From the NCBI GenBank assembly GCA_017306155.1, contig JAFKJB010000010.1:93023-157022 (forward strand): 64,000 nt of DNA, read 5' to 3'. Positions 8,007 through 18,031 of this stretch are shown piece after piece. Position numbers and translations under genes: made by a program. Below the pieces are notes generated by a model, which was not told the origin of the DNA, ran no database searches, and saw nothing but the letters and a program-made list of their open reading frames with translations. How positions within the stretch are numbered: the first letter of the stretch is position 1; the number at the start of each line of letters is the position of its first letter. Origin of the DNA: Nitrosospira multiformis (GTDB taxonomy: Bacteria > Pseudomonadota > Gammaproteobacteria > Burkholderiales > Nitrosomonadaceae).

Positions 8007-8873
8007 TCATGCAACGGAACCGGCTGGTACATCACTGGTCAATGGCTTGTTTTTACGCCCGGCAACAAACGCCATGAGGCATAACCCTGCCAGCATCATC
8101 GCGTAGGTTTCAGGTTCGGGAACGGCAGCGACGAATCCAGGCACATCCGTCAGGACGATGCGTCCGTTAAGATCCTGGATTCCGCGTGCATCCCCTTCGG
8201 GAAACAGCGAACTGAACGCGTTGATTTGCTCTGAGGACATGAATAGCGGTTGCGATAGCATCACCCAGCTGACGCCTTCAGAAAACGGCGGTGTGGTGAG
8301 CGAACCAGAATAGCGGAAGGATTCCAGGCTGGCGGGAATGAGCGTATTGAGGTTGAAGTGGTCGATATGGAGTGTCTCGGAAGTGTTTTGCGGGATATGG
8401 GAGAAAATCGGATCGAGATCGTTGTTGAATGCGCCCGCCTGAACCCACCGACCGACCACGAGGAGGTCGTTATTGCTATCGCTGAAGACGAGATGCATCT
8501 CCATAGGATTCGCCTGGCCATCCCGTAAGTGCTCGGAAGGGGTATGAAAGTGAAACTGAGCAAGCTCCCAGTCATGACCGGAAAGCGTGAGGGAACCGGC
8601 ACCTGGATTGACATTGGCCCTGGCGGCGGTGCTGAACTCCGTGGAACCATTGTTGATGACATCGAGCGGCGTGTCGGAACTCAGGCTGAAGTTGAGGACA
8701 GGGAGACGACCGAAATAGGTGCTATCCGGGCGAAAATCAATTGGGCTTTGCGACTCCATCACCGCCAGAGCCGATGGAGTGACTTCCGCGTGCGACGTTG
8801 ACATTCCAAACACCAAAAAGGCTGAAAAGAGCGTGGCTTGCTGCGATAAGCGTAACAATGACATATTCATCAA
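8007..8873 (-). CDS. exported alpha-carbonic anhydrase with PEP-CTERM anchor (copy 2)
   Basis: Paralogue of the enzyme at 3435-4376, hydrating CO2 outside the cytoplasm. Signal peptide ends near residue 29 (SHAE). QSPIDF at 42-47, zinc ligands His108 and His110 in QFHFHTPSEH and His127 in MEMHLVF, and SLTTPPFSEGVSW near 190-203. VPEPE (251-255), a hydrophobic helix and basic residues form the PEP-CTERM signal. The block DLNGRIVLTDVPGFV is identical in both copies. The linker before the anchor is almost absent here, unlike copy 1. Upstream TGTCA repeats suggest regulation shared with the porin. Confidence 0.93.
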   Translation of the reverse strand: MMNMSLLRLSQQATLFSAFLVFGMSTSHAEVTPSALAVMESQSPIDFRPDSTYFGRLPVLNFSLSSDTPLDVINNGSTEFSTAARANVNPGAGSLTLSGHDWELAQFHFHTPSEHLRDGQANPMEMHLVFSDSNNDLLVVGRWVQAGAFNNDLDPIFSHIPQNTSETLHIDHFNLNTLIPASLESFRYSGSLTTPPFSEGVSWVMLSQPLFMSSEQINAFSSLFPEGDARGIQDLNGRIVLTDVPGFVAAVPEPETYAMMLAGLCLMAFVAGRKNKPLTSDVPAGSVA

Positions 8874-8980
8874 GTCTCCAGAATTATGGTGCGCGCCGGG
8901 CGTGCCGGGTTATGAAAAATGGATAAAATGTTGTTGCCACTTCAAATTAGCACAGCAGTTGTGAATTTAATGTCCATGAA

Positions 8981-8998
8981 TTGTCAAAATTTTGTCAT
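8981..8998 (+). promoter_or_regulatory. Pho-box-like direct repeat upstream of carbonic anhydrase copy 2
   Basis: TTGTCAA AATT TTGTCAT: two TGTCA cores with an 11-bp period, 108-125 bp upstream of the carbonic anhydrase ATG. Spacing, distance and orientation match the porin site at 6492-6509. Confidence 0.42.
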
Positions 8999-9204
8999 GA
9001 GATCTTCGCATCAGAAGGCAGGAGGCCGTCCTGAAAATGCCGTATATACATGCTGTATTCCCATGAGGATGGGTGACAGGAAAACATCACGGGCTCCTTA
9101 CTGCCCTTCGGCAGGCGCAGGGCGAACCGAAACCAGGGGCTCGGGTGAATGGGGGGAGAGGAGAGGTCTCCAGCCGAACTATTGATCCGGCGGGCAGGCA
9201 GCAC

Positions 9205-9238
9205 AAACGTCATACCTGCGGCAACCGGTATGACGTTT
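9205..9238 (-). terminator. stem-loop downstream of zwf
   Basis: Perfect 12-bp stem AAACGTCATACC/GGTATGACGTTT with a 10-nt loop, 100 bp past the zwf stop. No T-run follows on the minus strand, so intrinsic termination is uncertain. Confidence 0.45.
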
Positions 9239-9337
9239 AAAGCACACCATCGCTGGTTCGGGCTGGATTCCGGTTTGACTGGACTCCGGGACAGGCCCGG
9301 AATGATGGATTCATAGTACTTCTGGCCCTGGAGGAGC

Positions 9338-10732
9338 CTATTCCGGATTGTGCCAGCAGCCGTCCGGCTCAATCAGGGCATCGGCTGCGGGGGGACCCCA
9401 ACTGCCGCGCTCGTAGGGCAGGACGGGAGGATATGTCTTGAGTACAGGATCGAGCGCCGTCCAGGATGCCTCCACCGCCTCTCTCTTGGTAAACAGTGTG
9501 TCGTCGCCAATCATTGCATCATGCAGGAGGCGTTCATAAGGTGATTCACGCCCGAAGTGCTCCTCGACCAGGCACAACTCCTCCTGATCGCCTTTGAACT
9601 CTTTTCCGGGATGCTTGACTCTCGCCGCAATTGCAACCGCTGAGACCGGAGAAAGGCGGAACCTGAGATAATTGCCGTCACACGCGGCGCTTGCCGAATC
9701 AGCAAAAAGTTTTTGTGGCGGCGGCTTCAACTGGACAAGGACCTCCGCAGCGGTCTTGGCCAGGTATTTGCCGGAACGCAGGTACCAGGGGACGCCTTCC
9801 CAGCGCCAGGAGTCGATGAAAAGCCGCAAGGCGCAGAATGTCTCGACATCGGAGTTCTCCGCCACGCCCGCTTCCTGGCGGTAACCCGCATACTGTCCAC
9901 GCACCAGGTCCTCGGGTACAAGTGGACGCATGGCATGGAATATGTTGATTTTTTCGCTTTGAACCGTTCCGAGACCCTGATAGGCGGGAGGTTCCATGGC
10001 CAGCAGCGCAACGATCTGGAAAAGATGATTCTGGATCACGTCGCGCAGGCAGCCGGCCGATTCGTAAAATGCGCCCCGTTCTTCAACGCCGAACTCCTCG
10101 GCCAATGTAATCTGCACGCTGGCTACATAATTACGATTCCATATCGGCTCCAGAAATGAATTGGCGAATCTGAAATAAAGGATATTCATGATCGCCTCTT
10201 TCCCGAGAAAATGGTCGATGCGAAATATCGCTTCCTCGGGGAACACGGAGCGTGCAATACGATTCAGCTCACGCGCTGACTCAAGATCCCGTCCAAAAGG
10301 TTTTTCCACGATGACGCGCGCCCCCGTGGCCAGATCGAGCGCACCAAGACCTCTTATGACATTTTCGAAGAGAAGAGGAGGGATGGCGAGATAGTGCACG
10401 GGATGACGTGCGTCTCCCAGAGCCTTTTTGAGTATCTTGAACGTATCGAGATTGTTGTAGTCCCCGTGCACGTATCGCAGCAGGGAAAGGAGGCGATCCA
10501 GCGCCTGTTTGTCATCGATCTCCCCGGAGTCGCTGATGGACTGGGTAGCCCGTTCCTTGATTTGATCGAGGCTCAAGGGTGTCGAGGCGACGCCGACCAG
10601 CGGCACATTGAGCATGCTCTTTTTGATCATCGCATATAGCGCCGGGAAGATCTTTTTATAAGCGAGATCACCCGTTATCCCAAACAGCACCAGTGCATCG
10701 GATGGCTCGGTGTAGCCATTGGTTTCTCTCAT
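9338..10732 (-). CDS. zwf: glucose-6-phosphate 1-dehydrogenase
   Basis: Oxidises glucose 6-phosphate to 6-phosphogluconolactone, making NADPH at the entry of the oxidative pentose phosphate pathway. The N-terminal Rossmann motif GITGDLA is at 18-24, EKPFG at 143-147, and the active-site block RIDHFLGKE at 171-179. At 464 residues it is slightly shorter than the 490 typical of E. coli. It is the last gene of a minus-strand series pssA, pgi, tkt, pgm, zwf, which gathers hexose phosphate and pentose phosphate enzymes. In an autotroph these would handle stored glycogen or sucrose and regenerate sugar phosphates. Confidence 0.95.
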   Translation of the reverse strand: MRETNGYTEPSDALVLFGITGDLAYKKIFPALYAMIKKSMLNVPLVGVASTPLSLDQIKERATQSISDSGEIDDKQALDRLLSLLRYVHGDYNNLDTFKILKKALGDARHPVHYLAIPPLLFENVIRGLGALDLATGARVIVEKPFGRDLESARELNRIARSVFPEEAIFRIDHFLGKEAIMNILYFRFANSFLEPIWNRNYVASVQITLAEEFGVEERGAFYESAGCLRDVIQNHLFQIVALLAMEPPAYQGLGTVQSEKINIFHAMRPLVPEDLVRGQYAGYRQEAGVAENSDVETFCALRLFIDSWRWEGVPWYLRSGKYLAKTAAEVLVQLKPPPQKLFADSASAACDGNYLRFRLSPVSAVAIAARVKHPGKEFKGDQEELCLVEEHFGRESPYERLLHDAMIGDDTLFTKREAVEASWTALDPVLKTYPPVLPYERGSWGPPAADALIEPDGCWHNPE

Positions 10733-10884
10733 TTTGTCACTCCTCCCTTCCTGCAGTAAAAGACGAAGTCCTGTTCCGGAGCCTGTCGATTGGGCGGCTA
10801 CAGCGAGAATGGCCGGTACAAAGACGGTAGCTTGCTATACGATTGTCGGCATGGATACCCTGGTCGCCAGAAGTTCAACGGGAT

Positions 10885-10932
10885 GATCGTTCTGCCGCCC
10901 GATCGTTCTGCCGCCCGATCGTTCTGCCGCCC
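10885..10932. repeat. three perfect tandem copies of a 16-bp unit
   Basis: GATCGTTCTGCCGCCC occurs three times head to tail (10885-10900, 10901-10916, 10917-10932) in the zwf-pgm gap, about 30 bp past the pgm stop. No copy number variation can be judged from one sequence. Confidence 0.95.
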
Positions 10933-10962
10933 AAAAGAAAAGACGGAGCCACCAAGCAAGGC

Positions 10963-12627
10963 TTATTCAGGGGTCGTCCTCACAACGCCGGCGAATACAT
11001 CCCCGACGATCGTTTGAGCTTCCGTTACGATGCGATGCAGGTGGTCTTTTCCCAAAAAGCTTTCGGCATAAATTTTGTAGATATCTTCCGTGCCGGAAGG
11101 GCGCGCCGCAAACCATCCGTTATCGGCGATGACCTTGATACCACCGATGGAAGCATTGTTGCCGGGCGCGCGAGTGAGAATAGTACGAATTGCCTCACCT
11201 GCTATTTCAGTTTGCCTTATCTGATCCGGCGACAGCCTGCTCAAAGCTTTCTTCTGCTCGGGGGTGGCCGGGGCGTCGATCCGCTGGAACTCGGATCGTC
11301 CGTATTCACGTTCAAAACTGCTGTATATCTCGCCTGGGTCGCGCTCCATGCGCGCCAGTATTTCACCTGAGAGCAGGGCTGCCACGATGCCATCCTTGTC
11401 GGTTGTCCAGGTCTTGCCATCGATGCGCAGGAACGAGGCTCCGGCACTTTCTTCTCCGCAAAAACCAAGTGACCCATTGCCCAGGCCATCCACAAACCAC
11501 TTGAAGCCGACCGGTACTTCATAGAGCTTGCGATCGAGCGCGGCAGTCACACGGTCGATCATCTGGCTGCTTACCACCGTTTTTCCGACTGCGGTATTCG
11601 AGGTCCACCCGTGGCGGGACTGGAAGAGATAGTGGACGGCAACAGAAAGATAATGATCTGCAGGAAGTAAACCACTGCTCCGGGTAACGATTCCATGCCG
11701 GTCATGATCGGTGTCGCATGCGAAGGCAATGTCGAAACGGTCTTTCATATCCAGCATGCCGCACATTGCATACGGAGAAGAGGGATCCATGCGGATTTTG
11801 CCGTCCCAATCCAGCGTCATGAAGCGGAAAGTCGGATCTATCTGGTTGTTGACCACGGTCATGTTCAGCTTGTAGCGCTCCGCAATTGCATTCCAGTAGT
11901 GAACACCCGCGCCACCGAGCGGATCAACACCCATGTGGATCTTCGAATCGGATATGGCTTTCGTATTCACGACGTTCTGCAGATCGGCAACGTAACTGTT
12001 GAGGAAGTCGTGCCGGTGGGTGGTGTCCGCGTGCAACGCTTTCTCGAAAGGCATTCTCTTTATATCCGCCAGATTCCTTTCAAGGAAGGTGTTGGATCTG
12101 GATTCGATCCAGGAGGTGACCTCGACTCCAGCCGGTCCGCCATGTGGCGGGTTATATTTGAACCCTCCGCTCTCAGGGGGGTTGTGGGAAGGTGTGATGA
12201 CAATGCCGTCTGCCAGCCCATGCGCGCGGCCCTGGTTGTAAGTCAGGATGGCATGCGAAACTGCCGGAGTAGGCGTATATTCATCATTCGCGGCAAGCAT
12301 GACTTCCACGCCATTGGCAGCCAGCACTTCCAGAGCGCTTGCACAGGCAGGTTCCGACAATGCATGAGTATCGATCCCGAGGAACAGTGGGCCGTTGATA
12401 TCGTGTTGTTTGCGGTATTGGCAAATTGCTTGCGTAATGGCGAGAATGTGCCATTCATTGAAACTGCCATCCAGCGCGGAGCCGCGATGTCCGGAAGTTC
12501 CGAACACGACCCGCTCCGTGGGCCGGTTCGGGTCGGGGATACGGGTGTAATAGGCAGTGACAAGCCGGGGCACATTCACCAGCATCTCGGGTTGGGCGGG
12601 TTTTCCGGCGTCAGGATTTATTTTCAT
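10963..12627 (-). CDS. pgm: phosphoglucomutase, alpha-D-glucose specific
   Basis: Interconverts glucose 1-phosphate and glucose 6-phosphate, linking glycogen and nucleotide-sugar pools to glycolysis and the pentose phosphate pathway. The sequence shows TSGHRGSALDGSFNE near 44-58, the phosphoserine loop TPSHNP at 145-150 (Ser147) and a metal-binding loop CDTDHDRHG near residue 310. The C-terminus has the phosphate-binding RPSGTEDIYKIYAES. The length of 554 matches the bacterial Pgm family (E. coli 546). It is 74 bp downstream of tkt on the same strand. Confidence 0.95.
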   Translation of the reverse strand: MKINPDAGKPAQPEMLVNVPRLVTAYYTRIPDPNRPTERVVFGTSGHRGSALDGSFNEWHILAITQAICQYRKQHDINGPLFLGIDTHALSEPACASALEVLAANGVEVMLAANDEYTPTPAVSHAILTYNQGRAHGLADGIVITPSHNPPESGGFKYNPPHGGPAGVEVTSWIESRSNTFLERNLADIKRMPFEKALHADTTHRHDFLNSYVADLQNVVNTKAISDSKIHMGVDPLGGAGVHYWNAIAERYKLNMTVVNNQIDPTFRFMTLDWDGKIRMDPSSPYAMCGMLDMKDRFDIAFACDTDHDRHGIVTRSSGLLPADHYLSVAVHYLFQSRHGWTSNTAVGKTVVSSQMIDRVTAALDRKLYEVPVGFKWFVDGLGNGSLGFCGEESAGASFLRIDGKTWTTDKDGIVAALLSGEILARMERDPGEIYSSFEREYGRSEFQRIDAPATPEQKKALSRLSPDQIRQTEIAGEAIRTILTRAPGNNASIGGIKVIADNGWFAARPSGTEDIYKIYAESFLGKDHLHRIVTEAQTIVGDVFAGVVRTTPE

Positions 12628-12701
12628 GTTATTTCTTTAGCAGAAGATTTCTCTCATCCCACTGGTAACTGGGCGCCGACGGAAGCGCGAGCATGCGAAG
12701 C

Positions 12702-14825
12702 TCAGCTGTCCTTTTCGCTCTCGCTTTTCTTACTCTTCGTATTGTGCCGTGCAACCTGCTCCTTGGCCGCTGCGACTATGTGTCCGGGTTCGAATCCGAA
12801 GCGTTGCACAACAACTTTTGCCGGCGCGGACAGGCCGAAGCCATGCATGGCGATGATGCAGCCGCCTGAGCCTGTGTAGCGTTCCCACCCGAAGCCCGAC
12901 GCCTCCTCCACCGCCACGCGCGCCAATATCCCCGGCGGCAGGAGTTCATCCCGATATTCCTGGCCTTGATGTTCGAAAACTTCCCAGGATGGCATGCTGA
13001 TCACGCGTGATGATATTCCTTCTTTCTTGAGTTGCTCATGTGCAGCCACACAAAGCGCAACCTCGCTTCCGGTTGCCAGCAGCAGCACTGCGGGTTTGCC
13101 ATCTTCGGCATCGGCCAATATGTAAGCACCACGAGCAAGGCCACTCGCGGATGCATAACGGGTCCGGTCGAGGGTCGGCACTCCCTGCCGCGTCAGTATC
13201 AGGCAAACGGGCCGGTCAGTGAGTTGCATGATCAGTCGCCACGCTTCCACCACTTCATTCGCGTCCGCCGGCCGCAGAACAACCAGACCGGGGATGGCAC
13301 GCAGGGAGGCCAGATGCTCGATGGGCTGGTGGGTAGGGCCATCCTCTCCCAGGCTGATGGAGTCATGGGTCCAGATGTAGATGATGGGAATCTCCATCAT
13401 CGCGCTCAACCGGAGCGCGGGTCGCCCATAGTCGCTGAATACGAGAAAGCTCGCTATATAGGAGCGCAATTTCGATAGGCTCATTCCGCTGGCAATGGCG
13501 CACATGGCATGCTCACGCAAGCCGAAATGAAAATTGCGCCCGCGGTAGTTGCCCCTGGCGTTTTCGTACTGTTCAGGCGGCTGAAAGTTTCCGTAGAAAT
13601 CTCCTTTCAGTTCTGTTTTTGTGGAAGGCGCGAGATCAGCGGCTCCGCCCAGCAACCAGGCAATTTTCCCGGCAATGGCATTCAATACCTTGCCGGATGA
13701 CTCTCTGGTAGCCATACCTTTTTCGTCAGCGGGGAAGGTTGGTAGTTCACTATCCCAAGCTGCGGGCAAGCTGCGTTGCTGCATGCGGTCGATTTGCTCC
13801 GCGAGATCCGGATATTGCTTCCGATAGGCATCAAACAGTGCGCCCCAGGCGGCGTATGCAGTTCTGCCGCGCTTGCCGAACTGCGCCTGGAAATATTCGC
13901 GGACTCCGTCCGGTACATAAAATTGCCTGTCGGGGTCGCACCCGTAGAATTCCTTGGCGAGGCGGGCTTCTTTAGCACCCAGCGGTTCGCCATGCGCTTC
14001 CCGCGTGTCATGCTTGTGCGGGGCCCCATAACCGATATGGCTGTGCACGATGATCAGCGTGGGACGATCATCGGTGTGCAGGAACGCCTCGTAAGCCTCC
14101 GCCAGGAGTGGTAACCTGTTTGCATCATTCACGTGAGCGACATTCCACCTGTATGCGGAAAACCTCGCGACTACGTCTTCCGTGAAGGTAAGATCGGTCG
14201 ATCCCTCGATCGTGATGCGGTTGTCATCATATATCCAGCACAGGTTTCCAAGTTTGAGATGGCCTGCCAGGGATGCTGCCTCACTGCTGATGCCTTCCAT
14301 CATGTCGCCATCGCTGCATAAGGCATAAACGTTGTGGTTGAATAACTTGAAATCGGGCCGGTTATAAGTGGCTGCAAGCCATCGCCCGGCTATCGCCATG
14401 CCGACACTGGTTCCGGCGCCCTGACCCAGCGGTCCCGTAGTCGTTTCCACTCCTGAAGTCCATCCATATTCCGGATGGCCGGTACACCGGCTGCCTGCCT
14501 GGCGAAACGTCTTGAGGTCATCCATCGTCACCGCCAGGCGGTCTTCACCCTCGTAAGAGGGACTCGCTCCCTTTACGCCTGTCAGATGGAGGAGGCTGTA
14601 GAGCAGTGCTGACGCGTGACCGGCGGAAAGTATGAAACGGTCGCGATTGGGCCAGTCCGGATTATCCGGATCGTAGCGCAGAAAACGCTGCCAGAGACAA
14701 AAGGCTGTAGGGGCTGCGCCCATCGGTGTACCGGGATGACCGGAGCGGGCTTTTTCCACCTGGTCGATGGAGAGGGTGCGAAGCGTGTTGATACAGATCT
14801 GGTCCAGATCGGACTGTTCGCTCAT
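12702..14825 (-). CDS. tkt: transketolase
   Basis: Thiamine-diphosphate enzyme moving two-carbon ketol units between sugar phosphates in the pentose phosphate and Calvin cycles. It has HPGTPMGAAP near residue 30, GPLGQG near 115, and the ThDP-binding block that begins GDGDMMEG (here CSDGDMMEGISSEA) and ends in DDNRITIEG. A central FREHAM-type motif appears as LREHAMCAIASGM. 707 residues is slightly longer than usual because of a Ser/Lys-rich tail. It lies between pgi and pgm on the same strand. A second tkt in a cbb operon elsewhere is possible. Confidence 0.95.
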   Translation of the reverse strand: MSEQSDLDQICINTLRTLSIDQVEKARSGHPGTPMGAAPTAFCLWQRFLRYDPDNPDWPNRDRFILSAGHASALLYSLLHLTGVKGASPSYEGEDRLAVTMDDLKTFRQAGSRCTGHPEYGWTSGVETTTGPLGQGAGTSVGMAIAGRWLAATYNRPDFKLFNHNVYALCSDGDMMEGISSEAASLAGHLKLGNLCWIYDDNRITIEGSTDLTFTEDVVARFSAYRWNVAHVNDANRLPLLAEAYEAFLHTDDRPTLIIVHSHIGYGAPHKHDTREAHGEPLGAKEARLAKEFYGCDPDRQFYVPDGVREYFQAQFGKRGRTAYAAWGALFDAYRKQYPDLAEQIDRMQQRSLPAAWDSELPTFPADEKGMATRESSGKVLNAIAGKIAWLLGGAADLAPSTKTELKGDFYGNFQPPEQYENARGNYRGRNFHFGLREHAMCAIASGMSLSKLRSYIASFLVFSDYGRPALRLSAMMEIPIIYIWTHDSISLGEDGPTHQPIEHLASLRAIPGLVVLRPADANEVVEAWRLIMQLTDRPVCLILTRQGVPTLDRTRYASASGLARGAYILADAEDGKPAVLLLATGSEVALCVAAHEQLKKEGISSRVISMPSWEVFEHQGQEYRDELLPPGILARVAVEEASGFGWERYTGSGGCIIAMHGFGLSAPAKVVVQRFGFEPGHIVAAAKEQVARHNTKSKKSESEKDS

Positions 14826-15047
14826 GAGAATGCTTCCGTAAAAGCAACCTTACGCGGATTACAGAACCCCGTTACGGGATTCCGTGGAACTGTGAGAGCA
14901 GTGCGCTTTCCGTCTCCCGTCAATATATAAAGTGCGAATATACGAATATATTACGGGACTTCCCCGGTCGTTGCAGTGGAGGCCGACGCGCAGGAGAAGT
15001 TGTAGAAAACTATACTTTTCGACTCCTGACAGGAGCCAATGTTCACG

Positions 15048-16688
15048 CTATTTTTGTTTCAGCCTGTTGTACCGCTGTATCAGGGTGTTGGTAGAGCTAT
15101 CATGTTTCAGTGGGTCGCTGCTTTCATCCTCCAGCTCTTGCTTGATGCGACGCGCGAGCACTTTACCGAGTTCGACGCCCCATTGATCGAACGAATCGAT
15201 CTGCCAGATTATCCCCTGCGTAAAAACGCTCTGCTCATAGAGAGCGACGAGGGCGCCAAGGGTGTGGGGCGTGAGGCGCTCGGCAAGTATCGTATTGGTG
15301 GGATGATTGCCCTCAAAACTGCGATGCGGGCAAAGCCAGTCCGGGACACCTTCGGCTTTGACTTCATCTTCCGTTTTTCCGAAAGCAAGCGCCTCGGTCT
15401 GGGCAAACAGATTCGCCATGAGAAGTTCATGGTGATCGCCTAAGGGGTTCAGGGTCTGGCAGAAGCCGATAAAATCACAGGGAATCAATCGGGTTCCCTG
15501 ATGGATGAGCTGGTAAAACGAATGTTGTCCGTTGGTACCGGGTTCCCCCCACACGATAGGCGAGGTCTGGTAGTCAACGTGCGCGCCATCCAGTGTGATG
15601 TGTTTTCCATTGCTCTCCATTGTCAGTTGCTGGAGGTAAGCCGGAAAGCGCTTCAAGTATTGCGCGTAGGGCAGCACGGCAAGTGTCTGTGCGCCAAAGA
15701 AATTGTTATACCAGAGTGACAGCAACCCCATCAGGACGGGAAGATTCCGGTCGAATGGAGCAGAATGGAAGTGCTGGTCCATTGCGTGGAAGCCGGCGAG
15801 CATCTCGCGGAAATTCTCCGGGCCGATGGCAATCATGGTCGAGAGTCCGATCGCGGAATCCATGGAATAGCGTCCACCTACCCAGTCCCAGAATTCGAAC
15901 ATGTTAGCAGTATCGATGCCAAACTTGGCTACTTCCTCCGCATTGGTGGAAACAGCGACGAAGTGCTTGCGCACCCCATCCATATCCTTCATCTGCCGCA
16001 GCATCCATCGCCGGGCGGTGTGGGCGTTGGTCAGCGTTTCCGTGGTCGTGAATGTCTTGGAACAGATAATGAACAAAGTTTCTTCTGGATCGAGACCTCG
16101 TGTAGCCTCCACGAAATCCGTGCCATCAACATTGGAGATAAAACGAAAGCTGAGATTGTGCAGGCTGTAATGGCGCAGCGCTTCATACGCCATGACCGGG
16201 CCCAGGTCGGATCCGCCGATACCGATATTGATGATATTGCGAATTCGCTTGCCAGTATGCCCCTGCCAGTCTCCATTGCGTACCCTGTCGGAGAAATCCG
16301 ACATACGGTCGAGCACCGCATGCACCCCGGGTACGACATCATTTCCGTCAACGAGGATTTTTTCATTGCGAGGCGCGCGCAAGGCGATATGGAGTACAGC
16401 ACGCTGCTCCGTTACATTGATGGCGTCGCCCCTGAACATGGCTTCAATGCGCCCGCGCAGGCCGCATTCCTCGGCAAGCTGCACCAGCAGATGAAGCGTT
16501 TCATCAGTGATGCGATTTTTCGAATAGTCCAGGTATAAACCGGCGGCCTCGATCGTAAATCGCTCGCCCCGCTTCGGGTCATCAGCGAAAAGCTGACGCA
16601 AATGCATGCCTTTGATTGCCTGGCAGTGAACTTCCAGCGCCTTCCAGGCGGGTCGTTGCATCAGGGGAGTGATCATGGGTATCCTCAT
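15048..16688 (-). CDS. pgi: glucose-6-phosphate isomerase
   Basis: Interconverts glucose 6-phosphate and fructose 6-phosphate. It shows the phosphoglucose isomerase signatures [11 protein letters not shown] near residue 150, [18 protein letters not shown] and the C-terminal [14 protein letters not shown]. 546 residues, as in E. coli. Its ATG overlaps the pssA stop by 4 bp (ATGA), so translation is probably coupled. Confidence 0.96.
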   Translation of the reverse strand: MRIPMITPLMQRPAWKALEVHCQAIKGMHLRQLFADDPKRGERFTIEAAGLYLDYSKNRITDETLHLLVQLAEECGLRGRIEAMFRGDAINVTEQRAVLHIALRAPRNEKILVDGNDVVPGVHAVLDRMSDFSDRVRNGDWQGHTGKRIRNIINIGIGGSDLGPVMAYEALRHYSLHNLSFRFISNVDGTDFVEATRGLDPEETLFIICSKTFTTTETLTNAHTARRWMLRQMKDMDGVRKHFVAVSTNAEEVAKFGIDTANMFEFWDWVGGRYSMDSAIGLSTMIAIGPENFREMLAGFHAMDQHFHSAPFDRNLPVLMGLLSLWYNNFFGAQTLAVLPYAQYLKRFPAYLQQLTMESNGKHITLDGAHVDYQTSPIVWGEPGTNGQHSFYQLIHQGTRLIPCDFIGFCQTLNPLGDHHELLMANLFAQTEALAFGKTEDEVKAEGVPDWLCPHRSFEGNHPTNTILAERLTPHTLGALVALYEQSVFTQGIIWQIDSFDQWGVELGKVLARRIKQELEDESSDPLKHDSSTNTLIQRYNRLKQK

Positions 16689-17461
16689 GCTTGTTGTCCC
16701 TCAATCATCTTTCTTTTTCTTTTGGCCCTCCGCCGCCAAATCCACATGCCATAGCCCGACAAGGCATACAGAAAAAACAGGCAGAACAGCACGACCGGTG
16801 GATGACTCGGAATCAATGCAAAAAAGAACAGCGCCAACAACAGGGCAGTGATGAATGGCACTGACTTGCGCAGATTGATTTCCTTGCCGCTGTAATAGGG
16901 AATATCGCTCACCATGGTCAGGCCTGCGAACAGGGTAATGCACCAGGCGAGCCACCGGACATCCGTGCCCGCTATGTCAAAATCCAGCATGAGCCATATG
17001 AGGCCGGCAATGAGGGCAGCCGCTGCCGGACTGGGCAGGCCCTGAAAATAGCGCTTGTCCACCACTCCGATATTGGTATTGAAACGCGCGAGGCGCAGGG
17101 CGGCGCAGACACAATAGATAAAAGCAGCGATCCAGCCCCATTTGCCCATCCCTTTCAGAGCCCATTCGTATATTACGAGCGAGGGTGCTGCGCCAAACGA
17201 AACCATATCGGAAAGGCTGTCGTATTCCGCGCCGAACTCGCTTTGCGTGTGGGTGAGGCGGGCGACGCGCCCGTCGAGTCCATCCAGCACCATCGCGATA
17301 AAAATTGCCACGGCGGAGTGCTCGAAGCGCCCATTCATTGCCTGGACAATGGCATAGAACCCCGCAAACAGGGCACCGGTGGTGAAGAGATTAGGCAGCA
17401 GATAGATGCCTCGCCGGCGCAGCTTGGCCTGGAAGACAGGGCGCGACTGAGATTCCTGCAT
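16685..17461 (-). CDS. pssA: CDP-diacylglycerol--serine O-phosphatidyltransferase
   Basis: Integral membrane enzyme making phosphatidylserine from CDP-diacylglycerol and serine, the first step to phosphatidylethanolamine. The CDP-alcohol phosphatidyltransferase signature is present near residues 60-86: DG then AR, followed by G and the final two Asp of [10 protein letters not shown]. About seven hydrophobic segments follow. In many betaproteobacteria this gene lies just after ilvBHC and psd. Here ilvC is 8 kb away on the same strand and no psd is seen. Confidence 0.93.
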   Translation of the reverse strand: MQESQSRPVFQAKLRRRGIYLLPNLFTTGALFAGFYAIVQAMNGRFEHSAVAIFIAMVLDGLDGRVARLTHTQSEFGAEYDSLSDMVSFGAAPSLVIYEWALKGMGKWGWIAAFIYCVCAALRLARFNTNIGVVDKRYFQGLPSPAAAALIAGLIWLMLDFDIAGTDVRWLAWCITLFAGLTMVSDIPYYSGKEINLRKSVPFITALLLALFFFALIPSHPPVVLFCLFFLYALSGYGMWIWRRRAKRKRKMIEGQQA

Positions 17462-17860
17462 CTTGATGCAATCCCAAGGGGAGATAGATGTATGTTAAAC
17501 GGTTATCGAGCGGCGGTAAACACCGCTGGTTGTGTGGAAAATGCGACCAGTAAAATGTCGCGGCATTGACGAGAATGCAGGATGCTGATTATGTTTGCTG
17601 TGGACGTCATGAATTTGCTTGATTGTGTACAGGATTTTACTCGAAGAAACAGAGCAGATCCTTCTTCATCCAGCGTTCCTTCCGTTAAGTGTTTAGCCCA
17701 GCAGTGTGGTGGCGTGGATAAGTTGCTTAAGCCTCTGTCTCAGATAAAACTATTTGGTAGTCAGATTTATTGCAGTGTTATTTCAGACAGCTCGGGCAGT
17801 AGGATGATTTGCATGCTACCAATGATATGTGCTCAATCTATATTGATATTCATCAATGTT

Positions 17861-17885
17861 AAGGGTCATGCAGAGCATGACCCTT
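17861..17885. repeat. perfect 10-bp inverted repeat
   Basis: AAGGGTCATG/CATGACCCTT with a 5-nt loop. No T-run on either side. Possibly the end of a lost gene. Confidence 0.6.
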
Positions 17886-17973
17886 GAGCAGCTTCGCGCA
17901 GCGCGCAACCCGGATGTGGAGATTTTGCGCGCGAAAGACGCAGCACAACAAACGCCGTAGATGGGGTTAGAGT

Positions 17974-18031
17974 ATTACAGACTTGTAATCATTCCGACAT
18001 CGTTCTGTCAGAATCCTCTCCTTATACTTTT
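17974..18031 (+). promoter_or_regulatory. 58-bp promoter-like module, copy 1
   Basis: Begins with the 16-bp palindrome ATTACAGACTTGTAAT, then, after four bases, CCGACATCGTT, two bases, GTCAGAAT, eight bases and TATACT. A second copy on the opposite strand at 23119-23176 matches 46 of 58 positions with identical spacing. ATTC-CGACA and TGTC-AGAAT also form an imperfect inverted repeat here. The pattern suggests an activator palindrome in front of a -10 box. Confidence 0.6.

Larger units (their letters stand above)
8874..9337. other. intergenic region between zwf and carbonic anhydrase copy 2
   Basis: No supported gene. Contains the promoter side of the carbonic anhydrase gene (with the repeats at 8981-8998) and a stem-loop at 9205-9238 beyond zwf. 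Confidence 0.6.

Noticed and set aside
11695-12879. 394-codon plus-strand frame
   Set aside because: Antisense to pgm and running into tkt; the minus-strand genes are certain, so it is a shadow of a G+C-rich coding region.
17582-17887. 101-codon plus-strand frame upstream of pssA
   Set aside because: No ribosome site, no recognisable motif, mixed composition; treated as non-coding.
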